A DNA stretch of 64,000 bases from Gnetum montanum (lineage: Eukaryota; Streptophyta; Gnetopsida; Gnetales; Gnetaceae). Position 1 is the stretch's first letter, and the number at the start of each line of letters is the position of its first letter. The translations under genes were made by a program, and so were the position numbers. The notes beneath the pieces are model-generated. The model searched no databases and was not told where the DNA came from. It saw nothing but the letters and a program-made list of their open reading frames with translations. The stretch spans positions 352,664-416,663 of the forward strand of contig MNCI01021399.1 in the NCBI GenBank assembly GCA_015680685.1, written 5' to 3'. This document shows positions 46,959 through 57,900 of the stretch, piece by piece.

Positions 46959-47550
46959 CTAAGAGCCCTGGTGGTGATGAAGGAGGTGGTGGTGGTGGTG
47001 CTCTTTCTTCTCCTCTGTTTTGTGTTGGTGGTGTTCGTGAATGGCAAGACCAGCGGCAGCAGTTTCAGCCATGTGTTCTGCAACCTTGTGACCGTGTTTG
47101 TGCTCAGGATGTTCATGGGCCTCATGCCTCTCATGCTGCATCCAAATATACTATGATTATTAATTCACCATTACCAGTAACATATTCAATCGTAAAACAG
47201 CCTAATTACACCTCAAGAAAAGAAAATTATATTATCAACAATGATGGTGTACAAAATTTCCCAAATTTCTTTGTGGCAGTTCAACCATTGAAGTAGGATA
47301 CCAAAATCAAGAGAAACCACGTACAAAATAAATGGTGCAGAATCAACGAACCAGACAATTTTTATTTTTCAATTACCAGAGCACAAGCACCAGCTGCAAT
47401 CGCAGCAGCCTTGCCCTTGTGATGATGATGCTTGTGATGAATCTGGTGATCGTCTTCTTTGTTGCTGTCGTGGTGATGGTGATGTTTTTCCTCGGATTTG
47501 AGCTCTTTCTTGTCGTGGTGGAAGAGGTGGTGCTTGTGCTCATCGGCCAT
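46959..47550 (-). CDS. ASR: ASR family protein, two exons (ASR1)
   Basis: Exon 1 is 47377-47550 (58 codons) and exon 2 is 46959-47135 (58 codons plus stop), with a 241-bp GT..AG intron in phase 0. The first ATG on the transcript is 47548-47550 (MADEHKHHLFHH). The 116-residue product is 37/116 His. It has the short His-rich N-terminal zinc-binding region typical of ASR proteins. The ABA/WDS domain follows: AAAIAAGACAL, HERHEAHEHPEHKHGHKVAEH, AETAAAGLAIHEHH. ASR proteins are small, mostly disordered proteins of cytosol and nucleus. They are induced by abscisic acid, drought and ripening and act as zinc-dependent DNA-binding regulators and chaperone-like protectants. The frame is intact and the gene looks functional. 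Extra His runs (residues 23-45 and the C-terminus) are longer than in most members I know. Confidence 0.9.
47136..47376 (-). other. ASR1 intron
   Basis: On the minus strand the donor reads CTG|GTAATTG and the acceptor TGGATGCAG|CATGAG. The junction falls between ACAL and HERHE, the usual ASR intron place. The length of 241 bp is ordinary for the family. Confidence 0.85.
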
Positions 47551-47649
47551 GTTTATCAATAATTGTGCTCTATCTCACTACTTACGATTCAATCACACAA
47601 ATTTGAACGTGAGTTGAAGCCCGCAGATTCTCACTGTGTGGGCGCTGTG

Positions 47650-47657
47650 TATTTATA
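47650..47657 (-). promoter_or_regulatory. TATA box of ASR1
   Basis: TATAAATA on the minus strand, about 100 bp upstream of the ATG, implies a 5' UTR of roughly 70 bp. The start codon context is AAACATGGCC. Confidence 0.65.
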
Positions 47658-48388
47658 CCAAAATTCTGCTGCTGCCATTTACCATCCACAAATAGAATAG
47701 CTTATATCGTAAATAGCTTCCATAATATCATTCCATTTATGATGCAACTTGCCTGAATTAAGTTAGTAGATTGACAACAAACCATGCGGGGTTTTCTCCG
47801 GGAAAGCTCGATTCAAACATGCCATTACTGTAATTACTGGCCTTCAAGTGGAATTAACCAATAAGCAGCACGTTTTATATGAATCCGAGCATTTCTCGGA
47901 TGAACTGTATGTTCAAGTGTCTATCTAAAATGCTACATGGAACCGACTGCTACGTTTCGGTCATCTGTTTATCTTTCGTCCAAATGACACGGGCGGTTTT
48001 GCACCTTTGACGCAATCTCAGAGAAAATGTAATGTCGACTTGTCGAGGATAATATTTGAAAGAAAAATCATACAAATGGAATGAGAATAGGCACCAAGGG
48101 TCTTGTTCAAGATAGCCAAGGAGGAAAATCCAGTAAGTTTAATGTACTTTACTATTTCTGTCTAGAAATAAATGCTGAAATTCTAAGTTTCTAACATTGT
48201 GCTGTAATACATATGAAATTATCATCCTACCAAGTACCAACCTTGTTACAACAAAACGTGAAACTGTAATATATAATAAGCTTCGCTTGACTAAATATAG
48301 AGCGATTGGAACTAAAAGTTAGCAAGAGTAGAGTATACGGCTCAAGATTTGCAAGTCATAGCTATTATTTCATATTATTATTGCTTAG
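47658..48388 (-). other. ASR1 upstream region
   Basis: Native-looking sequence between the ASR1 promoter and the family A LTR at 48389. An ACCGAC motif at 47942-47947 resembles the drought/cold-response DRE core, and CACGT words at about 47869 resemble ABRE cores. Such short matches occur by chance, so regulation by drought or abscisic acid rests mainly on family knowledge. Confidence 0.35.
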
Positions 48389-48745
48389 TGTTGGGGCCAA
48401 CCTCACCCATGCTAGGCATAGGGCCTTGACCAAAGGGCCTTGACCAACAGTAATATCTATTGTGAAAATTTAGTATTTCCAAATGAAATGTTCTTTTTTA
48501 AAAAGGTTAAAAAGAAAAAAAAGTATTTCGACATAAACCATAAAACTTAACTTAACGCTTTTTTCTTTTTTTTTTGCTCATTTTCTTATTTCAGTTGTCC
48601 GCATTACGATTGACATGGTGAACGTAGTTGGCGATTTAGGGTTAGGGTTTCTCTTGCAGGCCACTATTTACAATGGAGCCAACCAAAGCTAAACAGGGGG
48701 GTGTAACGATGGAAAATGTTGGTTGCTGGAAATACCGAACGAAAG
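48389..48745 (+). repeat. Family A LTR (copy A2), left part
   Basis: It starts TGTTGGGGCCAACC and matches the LTRs at 55113 and 59715, with a small internal repeat of AGGGCCTTGACCAA (48420-48450). It includes the TTTAGGGTTAGGGTTTCTC block (48636-48655) and breaks off near 48745, where element F starts. The rest of the same LTR is at 52474-53201. Confidence 0.8.
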
Positions 48746-48749
48746 TTCG

Positions 48750-50198
48750 TGTACACAATTTTAACCCCGGATCCGTGCGAGGACCGTGCTGGAAAGAAAA
48801 CGAATCCGAGGTGCCCTGAACGGTCTTGTAGATCAGACATGAACTTACTTGATCAGTAAAAATTTTGTGATATTTAGATGACAAAATGATGGTTCTTTAT
48901 GAGAAGATATAATATTGTTAGTTTTGAAGATAATTGAAAACGATGTAATCGATTTAGAGCGATTTGCGAGATTCGTGTAAATAGGGAACAAGAGATCGAA
49001 TTTAGAATGCAGGCAATCCCCAGATCTGGGATTCAACTCACGAACCAAATATATTAGATACAATGATTACAAGCAGCCTTCGATTTAAGTGAAGTACATG
49101 CGAACAACAAGAAGGCTGTTCAAAGATCAAGCAAGCAAAGGTCGATCTACCTTATTCTTACGAATCTGGGTACAAAGAGGTTGGTCCCGAAGCAAAATGT
49201 CCATCAAACAGCTATTTTTGACCGAAGTTTCTTACCAATTGTCTTCGATATTTTTGCGATTACTAATCCTCTTTGTTCTCTTGTCAATCCTTGCTAAAAG
49301 TTGCCAAACATTGCCAATGGAAAAGAAAAATAATTGCCCATAGAGAAAATTTGTTAATCTTAAGAGAAACTTTTTTGCCAACCCTTTGATCTTTGTTGAC
49401 TGGAGTATTTATAAGATTAGAGTCAGGAGAAAAACATAGTTTAGATGACGCGTGTCCTGAACCTGTACAATGCCATTGACCTAATGTGTTTGTTGTTGAA
49501 GCTTGCGGCGCCATACTGCGTAGCGCGTTTTAAACCACTCTTGTTTGGGCTTTGGCGATAGGTTGTTCTTTGATTACGCTGCAATACGCTAGAGAGCAAA
49601 TCGCGGTGTATGAACCGCTGATGCTCGTATTATACTATTTTTGTCTTTGTTTGTATTATGCTGCACCATGCTAGATTATGCTACATCATGCTAAATTACA
49701 CCTCATAGCAAAATTCAGCGTAAAATAACGAACCTGTGAAAAATGGAAGTGTTGTTGCCGCACTTCCTCTGTTTCTGATCAATCCTTCTAGGGTTTATTA
49801 CGCCACACTACGTAACGCAGCGTAATAGGCCCATTAACCGAGGAAGAAAACCTGCTGAAATGCGCAGCATGCTGTAGATCATTGCCTTAGCCTTGAGATT
49901 TTTGCTGGGTCGTCGAAGTCTTGAATGTTTGCCATCTTTGATATTGCAATGGACTGCCTTTGACATTACACTGCGTAACGTGACGTTACGCTATGTTGCG
50001 TAATGCAACGTAGTATGCTAAAAAGTTAAGATTTTTAAAACATAGAAAACTCGCAAAGTTGAAGGCTTGCCGCCGTGCACCCATCGTTTTGTTCTGTGGT
50101 CTAAAATTTTTAATTGTAATGTGTTGTGCCTTGTCATGACTCCTTGGCTGAATTGCTAGATTTTGCCGAACCGTCGAGGCCTCGAAATTTTTATGGTG
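48750..50198 (+). repeat. Element F terminal direct repeat 1
   Basis: About 1.45 kb, matching 51026-52472 nearly base for base at many places: TCCGTGCGAGGACCGTGCTGG, TTGTGATATT..GATGACAAAATGATGG, GCGGCGCCATACTGCGTAGC and AAATTTTTATGGTG at the end. It contains TATTTATAAGATTAG (49407) and a stretch dense in GCGTAAT/ATGCTA words (49570-50020). There is no coding resemblance on either strand. Size and pairing suggest an LTR; the direction is not settled. Confidence 0.75.
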
Positions 50199-51025
50199 TT
50201 TCAATGGCCCCTCTGTGTTGATGTTTAGAGGGCTTGCCCGAAAGATGTCGACAAAGAATACGAAACACCAGAGAGGTAAAGGCACCAACAACGTTTATCG
50301 GAGATTGCTCAAATGTCGCTCTGTCAAACTTGGAAGTGCAAAGGCAGGGTAGGGAAGAAATTATAGAAGGGATTTTACAGAAGTAAGAGGAGGGAGGTTC
50401 GGGGAAGACTCAAGCATGTGAACATAAAACTTTCACGAACAAGTCATTAGGCATCCTTTCGCGAGTGTATTTGCGAGAAGTCACGCTGCCATACTGTATA
50501 TGAAGGGCTTGCACGGACGAGTTGTGTTATGCCCGTATCGCCTGCCTGAGTTGTTTTACATCCATTTTGCCAAGCTTTGCCCATTTTTTTTGAACTACAT
50601 TCCACTAGGTGAGTTGCGTTACGCCAATTCATGGACACGATGATGTGAAAAAATTTGATTGAATGTTCACGCTCTATACAAGCAAAGAAGATGGTAAAGG
50701 CGGCTGCGAGGACAAGGGAAGGAGAAAGTGAAGTAACATATCTAATGGGGGGAGAGGTAGGGTTTGCACCCTCAAGTAGCCAGGCTAGTCTGAACAACCA
50801 CTTCAGGACGCCGCGACACCTCACCTTCTGATGAATGCATTCTCGATCAACGCTGTCGTAGCAAGTAACCTACAAAACATAATAGAGAGCAGAGCGCAAG
50901 AGCAATCGTCCTAATTGCTAAGGAGGGAGGCTGTTGAAAAAAGCGCCGTCCAAAGTGAAAAGGAGAGCGTAGGCTACAAAACAAGGACCGTAATAAGGAG
51001 CAAGGGTCCCAATGTTGATGCCGAG
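50199..51025. other. Element F internal region, no coding sequence recognised
   Basis: 827 bp between the two direct repeats. The 125-codon minus frame (50447-50824) has no recognisable domain and no polymerase or gag motif is visible, so the element would depend on others for movement. No clear primer site was found at either edge. Confidence 0.55.
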
Positions 51026-52472
51026 GTACACAGTTCTAACCCCGAATCCGTGCGAGGACCGTGCTGGAGAGAAAACGAATCCGAGGTGCCCTGAACGGTC
51101 TTGTCAATCAGACAGGGACTTACTTGATCAGTAAAAATTTTGTGATATTTGGATGACAAAATGATGGTTCTTTATGAGAAGATATAATATTGTTAATTTC
51201 AAAGATAATTGAAATTGATGTAATCGATTTAGAGCGATTTGCGAGATGCATGTAAATAGGGAACAAGAGATTAGATTTAGAATGTAGGTAATCCCCAGAT
51301 CTGGGATTCAACTCATGAACCAAATATATTAGATACAATGATTACAAGTAGACTTCGATTTAAGTGAAGTACATGCCAACAACAAGAAGGCTGTTCAAAG
51401 ATGAAGCAAGCAAAGGTCGATCTACCTTGTTCTAATGGATCTAGGTACAAGGAGGTTGGTCCTGAAGCAGAATGTCCATCAAATAGTTATTTCTGACTGA
51501 AGTTTTTGCCAATTTTCTTCGATATTCTTGCGATTACTGATCCTCTTTGTTCTCTTGTCAATCCTTGCTAAAAGTTGCCAAACATTGCCAATGGAGAAGA
51601 AAAATAATCACCCACAGAGAAAATCTGTTAATCTTAGGAGAAAATTTTTTGCCAACCCTTTGATCTTTGTCGACTGGGGTATTTATAAGATTAGGGTCAG
51701 GAGAAAAACGTAGTTTAGATGATGCATGTCCTGAACCTGTACAATGTCGTTGACTTGATGTGTTTGTTGTTGAAGCTTGCGGCGCCATACTGCGTAGCGC
51801 GTTTTAAACCACTCTTGTTTGGGCTTTGGCGATAGGCTGTTCTTTGATTATGTTGTGATACGCTAGAGAGCGTATCGCGGCGTATGAACTGATGATGCTC
51901 GTATTATATTATTTTTGTCTTTGTTTATATTATGCTGTACCATGCTAGATTACGTTGCATCATGCTAAATTACGCCTCATAGCGTACTTCAGCGTAAAAT
52001 AGCGAACCTGAGAAAAATGAAAGTGTTGTCGCCGCGCTTCCTCTGTTTCTGATTAATGCTTCCGGGGTTTATTACGCCACACTGCGTAACATAGCGTAAT
52101 AGGCCCCTTAATCGAGGAAGAAAACCTACTAAAATGCACGGCATGCTGCAGATCATTGCCTAAGCCTTGATATCTTTGCCAGGTTGTCGAAGTCTTGAAT
52201 GTTTGCAATCTTTGATGTTGCGGTGGACTGCCTTTGACATTACACTGCGTAATGCGACGTTACACTATGTTGCGTAATGCACCGTAGTATGCTAAAAAGT
52301 TAAGATTTTTGAAACATAGAAAACTCGCAAAGTTGAAGGCTTGTCGCTATGCATCCATCGTTTTGTTCTATCGTTTGAAATTTTTAATTGTACTATGTTG
52401 CGCCTTGTCGTGACTCCTTGCCTAAATCGCTAGATTTTGTCGAACCATCGAGGCCTCGAAATTTTTATGGTG
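51026..52472 (+). repeat. Element F terminal direct repeat 2
   Basis: Partner of 48750-50198. It ends at ATGGTG directly against the N at 52473, so its true end may be cut by the assembly. The two copies differ by scattered single bases and small indels, which would allow dating if they are LTRs. Confidence 0.75.
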
Positions 52473-52473
52473 N
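52473..52473. other. Assembly join (single N)
   Basis: The N lies exactly between element F repeat 2 and the right part of LTR A2. About 30 bases of the family A LTR that should lie around the insertion point are not present on either side, so sequence may be missing here. Confidence 0.8.
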
Positions 52474-53201
52474 AATCAGGGCCTTCACTCGCTCCAGAAG
52501 TTCCTTCAAGCAGCCTTTCTCTATGCCACGTACTCCAACAATCTGCACCATAGATACTGACAGCAGAGGCATTTTTGGCAGTCTTCTCTCTTCTGCTGGC
52601 AGGTGGTAGAACATGGCAGGAGCGTGAAACGCGCAGTGAACATCAATAGTAGTTGCAAGCAGATTGCAAATGGTAGTGTGCTTGCCTTGCAGTAGCAATT
52701 GTTGAACGACGGTTTTTTGTTTTTTCAGATAGAAATAGACACATTTTTTTTTTGCTTTTTTACCCACGTGATAGAGACCAACACCCAACAACGGCGGTCC
52801 CAACGCAGACACCGTGAGGGGTATCGGTAGAAGTCTTTCTTTTTGCCTATAAACAGAAACCTGGCAAAGACAGGTTGTATGCACAAGAAACACAAATAGC
52901 ATTAATATCGTTTTGTTCTTTATTTATTTGCTTTCAAACAACAAGACAGATTTTTCTTTCTGCCATCTCCAAGCGCAGAAGTAGCCGTGGTGTTAGATAA
53001 GTTTTACAGTTTTCAATATTATTATTTGCATTTTATTTTGAATTATTTATTATACTATTTTATATTGCACAAATTATTTAACTTTTCAATATTCTTATTA
53101 AATTTAAAGCTTTTAATATTTTGTTTAAAATATTGTTATTATTGCCCTGGGCGATAGTCTCCTAAAATGAGTTTTCACAGGTGTTGCGGCGTGTCCAAAA
53201 T
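52474..53201 (+). repeat. Family A LTR (copy A2), right part
   Basis: Continues the LTR of 48389-48745 from ATCAGGGCCTTCACTCG onward. It includes ACACCGTGAGGGGTATCGGTAG, the AT-rich block and the GATAGTCTCCTAAAAT end block, and reaches a GTGTCCAAAATTTATG edge. With the left part it makes one LTR split by element F. It is a solo LTR as far as visible. Confidence 0.8.
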
Positions 53202-54247
53202 TTATGTATAAGTGTTGATGAAAGCACATGGTTTTGCTTTCATTCCATGAAAGTATGCTGACCTCTGTTATACAGATTTTATATTCAGGACATATCACAG
53301 TCAAATACATGTGCACATATATCATCATAAACAACAGATATATCTTCCTAAACATAGAATGTCTCCGAGACCTACATGTAAAGTCTATAATTCAACCAAC
53401 AACAATGAATGACTCCTCTGAGACTTTCATGTAAAGTCGATAATATTATTAAGGTCTCTGGGCGGATTTTCCCCCTCAGTCGGCAGGTTCCTACCCTGCT
53501 CTCCAACTTGTAAAAAAACCTTTCCCTCTTAAAAATAAGTGAAAAAGACAAACATTTCAAAGATTTCTGGTAAAGAGTAACATTACGGGCACACATAACC
53601 AAAGATACTGCAATACCAATAAGAAAAACTGTTGTGGCGACTGGACCATGGAAAGGATTTTGAAATTGATTTACGTACCAGAGTTAAATATTACTACCAC
53701 CAACAGCGCATTTGATTGAATTGTAACCAGTGTCAAAGGACATAAGGAAGATACTAGTTTTCTTGCAATTTATGACTTATTACTCAAATTATCAAAACAA
53801 GTAAATCATGAACAGTCTAAGATCATTTTAGATTATTTTAGATTATGTCGTAGTTTGAGAAATCTGCCATTAATTACCAGATCTAAGATATATGGCAATG
53901 CAACACTGAAGCCCATTTAAAATCCCATGGTACATTTAATCTAATAAATAGTATTATATTCTTATTGAGTTTTTAAGTTTACTATATTGTTTATTACTAA
54001 TTCAGATGCCAACAAAAAAACTAAAACTTCTATATTTGATTTTCTATTCTAACTGAGATGGAAAAAATTGGACACAGCAGCTGTGGATATAACTGCTCTA
54101 TTTTGCTAATATTGATGATTTTAATCTGATTTTTACACTGATTTATTCAAATTTTTTTATCCAATTTAGCCAACCCGATCTAATTTTTCAATCTATGGAT
54201 TACATTGATAAGAAAAGTCTCATGAAAGCAGGAAACTGGATTCTGTG
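53202..54247. other. No recognisable gene
   Basis: AT-rich intergenic sequence downstream of ASR2. The small frames here (53125-53602) carry no family resemblance. No repeat was noted. Confidence 0.6.
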
Positions 54248-54830
54248 CTTCGAACCTGAAGTAGGAAGCTTACAAAGTCTAACCAGAAAAATTAAATAAA
54301 TAAATAAAAATACAATTCAGTATCAAGTTTTCAGATAATCCGCATTAATTAGGGTGCGAATAAATGCAAAATCAATTTGCAAAAAGTCCAAAATTTTGAA
54401 TACTCAACTACTGTTACCTAGGTAACAACTGCTTTGAACCTGAAATAGGAAGCTTACACAATATAACCAGAAAAATTAAATAAATACAAACACGATAAAC
54501 CAGTGTCGATTTTTCAGGTAATCCGCATTAATTAAGGTATGAATAGATGCCAAGCCAATTTGTGAAATTATTATACAATCAATCCAAATTTTGAAGGCTC
54601 AACTGTCATCACCTAGGTAACAATTAGAAAAATTAAAAAGAATGCAACTAACACAATGGAGTTTATTCACTGTCATATTAACCAAAATCCAAAATATTTC
54701 AACGGGAAGTGTTCAGGTCATGCTTCCACAGTGCAAGACTGGCAAAGTTAGAACCCTGAATAATGGAAATCTAAAATAGACAATAAGAAACTCTTAAGAC
54801 CGGCAAAGTCAGAACACTGAATAAACAGAA
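54248..54830. repeat. Tandem duplications in the 3' flank of ASR2
   Basis: A unit of about 184 bp (from CTTCGAACCTGAAGTAGG to ACCTAGGTAACAA) occurs at 54248 and again at 54432 with roughly 15-20% differences. A second, shorter duplication (AAGACTGGCAAAGTTAGAACCC and AAGACCGGCAAAGTCAGAACAC) lies at 54727 and 54798. The block ends about 110 bp from the ASR2 stop codon. Confidence 0.85.
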
Positions 54831-54939
54831 AAGCTAGACCCCGAAATGTTATTACTCTGGATACAGAATTTTCAAACAAATAATGAGACACCATTAGGTG
54901 GATGTACATACAGGGGTGTCAAAAGTAGAGCATCTAGAA

Positions 54940-57900
54940 TTAGAAGTGGTGATGCTTGTGCTTTTTCTCCTCATGCTTTGCTTCTTCCTTCTTATGGTGT
55001 TCATGAACAGCGAGTCCGAATCCACCCAGAGCTGCAGTTTCCGCCAAAGTTTCTCTCACTTTGTGGCTATGAGCATGCTCCCGGTCCTTCTTCGCCTCGT
55101 GCTCCTTGTACTTGTTGGGGCCAACCTCACCCATGCTAGGCATAGGGCCTTGACCAATAGTAATATCTATTGTGAAAATTCAGTATTCCTAAATGAAATG
55201 TTCTTTTTCAAAAAATATTAAAAAAAAAGTATTTTGACATAAACCATAAAACTTAAAGCTTATTTTTTCCCCATTTTCTTATTTCAGTTTTCCTGTGTGT
55301 TACGGTTGACATGGCAAAGGCGGTTGACATGGCAAAGGTAGTTGATGGTTACAGTTGACATGGCAAAGGCGGTTGACATGGCAAAGGTAGTTGATGGTTA
55401 CAGTTGACATGGCAAAGGCAGTTGACGGTTTAGGGTTGGGGTTTCTCCCGTAGGCTGCTATTTACACTGGAGCCAGCCAAAGCCAGAGGAGGGGAGCCAA
55501 AGGAGGAGGGGTAGAGCCAGAGTTTGCAATGGCCATTTTCTGTTCTGTAGCCAGCAGGGTGGGGTACTGATCAGGGCCTTCACTTGCTCTAGCAGTGCCT
55601 TTCAGCAGCCTTTCTCTGCGCCACATACTCCAACAATCGGCACCAGAGATACCAATAGCAGAGGCATTTTTGGTAGTCTTCTCTCTTCTGCCAGCAGGTG
55701 GCAAAACACGGCAAGAGCGTGAAATATGTGGTGAACATTAACAGCAGTTGCAGGCAGATTGCAAATGACAGTGTGTTTGCCTTGCAGTAGCAATTGCTAA
55801 ATGACAGTTTTCTGTTTTCTCAGATAGAAATAGACACGTTTTTTTTTCACACGACAAAGAACAACGCCCAATAGCGGCAGTGCCAACGTAGACACCGTGA
55901 GGGGTATCGGTAGAAGTCTTTCTTTCTACCTATAAACAGAAACCTGGCAAAGACAGGTTGTGTGCACAGGCAACACAAATAGCATTAACATCGTTTTATT
56001 CTTTATTTATTTGCTTTAAATAACAAGACAGATTTTTCTCTCTACCATCTCCAAGCGCAGAAGTAGCAGCGGTAGCAGATAACTTTTACAATTTTCAATA
56101 TTATTATTTGCATTTTATTTTGAATTATTTATTGTACTCTTTTATATTGCACAAATTATTTAACTTTTTAATATTCTTGTTAAATTTAAAGATTTTAATA
56201 TTTTGTTTAAAATATTGTTATTATTGTTTTGTCACATAGCCCTATCCAGCTGAGACTGTTAATATTGCTATCGTATCAACCAACTTTACCAGCCTAAGAA
56301 AGCTACCTAGGGAAAATGTTAGGGATTATAACCTTGGATTCCTTCATTAACTTACCTATGTGCCAAATGAGATGCGACCACAACCATATGTTATCTTCAA
56401 CTTCTATCTCTCTACCATTGATCCATTCTTCACTTATGCTATCAAATCTTATCTCAACATAATGGAAATACAAGGTGCAATGTCAAAAGCGGTGGAATTA
56501 GAGCAAATAACCCTTATGAACAGCATCCAAACCCAATTGGAATTATGAGTGTTAGTAACCCTATGCAATCAAACCCACTCCTACCAACTTTTTAAACATC
56601 TAATGTTATGCCTTAAGCTGTTTCTCCCTTTCAATCAACTCAACCTTTAAGTAATTACTCACAAGGCCCCATGTCCTCTTCATTCTTACCATTCAACACT
56701 GGTTTAAATGATGACCAATCAAAAACCTTAATTCAATCTATTATCAACCCAAAGGGGACATCAAATTTGGTTGAACCACCAACTCAAACTCAAAATCAGA
56801 TGACCCAAATACTCACTTCACTACAAAAACTATTCAATAAAGTGGTTGGGCTAAAGAGAAACAATAACAAAAGCCTTATACAACCAGAAAAACCAAATGC
56901 ATTAATCAACGATGATTACTGTTGTCTTCATAATACGAGGCAACATTCTGAAAAGACTTGTCCTCAATTTACAACATTGTATGGTGACAATACGCAAGGG
57001 CAACAAAATGAAAAAACCCCTATCATGGTCCTTAATGTACCTCATGAGACTAAAAATGAAGAGGTTTCCTCATTAGAACAAGTTATGGTAGGCGACCCTA
57101 ACCCACACAACACTCGCTACCACAAAATTAGTGACATTATGAATCCTACACAACAACAAACTAGGAATAATTCCTATACACCTCCAAACAAGAGAGTTCC
57201 TAGTCAAAGAAATGCAAACAACCAATGTGGGCCATCCCAAGTAATTGCCCCACAACGACCAAACCCCCCATCTGTACTTAGAAGAGTTCCATCTCAACAA
57301 GAAGCCAAAGATGAACATAAGAATTATGATTTGGTTGAGGACTTAAAAAGAGTTAAAGCCAATATTTCGATGTATGACCTCCTACACTTTAACAAAATGA
57401 AAGAAGAGATTCGGGATATGATTCATATACCCGTAGCCCAAAGAGAAAAATCCCCAATTCCCAAAAGGCAAGTTCACTTTGCTGAAAGTCCTAATACATT
57501 ATTAGTATAAAACGTGAATAATTCCATGTCTAGCAAAAAGGACCATCCCCATTTCCTAACCACTTTGATTATTTTAGGAAAGAATGTCCATAACTGTTTA
57601 ATGGATTCAGGGACAACTGTTAGTGTTATGCCTTTTGACGTTTGTAATGCTTTAGGAGCACAAATGATACCACAAACTAAAAGTGTGATTCAACTCGATG
57701 GATCTAGCGTACCTATGGTAGGGTTATTAAAAGGAGTAAAGGTACAACTTAAGCAATACCTTACATTTACATGTTATACGAATATCCTAATAGTTGACAT
57801 GAAACCCACATATGGTGTGCTCTTATCTAGGACTTTTGGAGCTAAGTTTGGGGGCTTCTTTAGGTTAGATTTCTTAGAATTATTAATCCCTATCAAAGGA

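Noticed and set aside
46850-47296. 148-codon plus-strand frame and several other plus frames over ASR1
   Set aside because: They are shadows of the His-rich ASR1 exons read on the opposite strand; the minus frame has family motifs and correct splice signals.
48626-48660. Interstitial telomere tract
   Set aside because: Only about two TTTAGGG-like units, and they are part of every family A LTR, so not a telomere remnant.
50447-50824. 125-codon minus frame in element F
   Set aside because: No recognisable domain, not in the duplicated parts, and no start or promoter context to support a gene.
54846-55221. 97- and 107-codon plus-strand frames near ASR2 exon 2
   Set aside because: Antisense of exon 2 and LTR; no independent signature.
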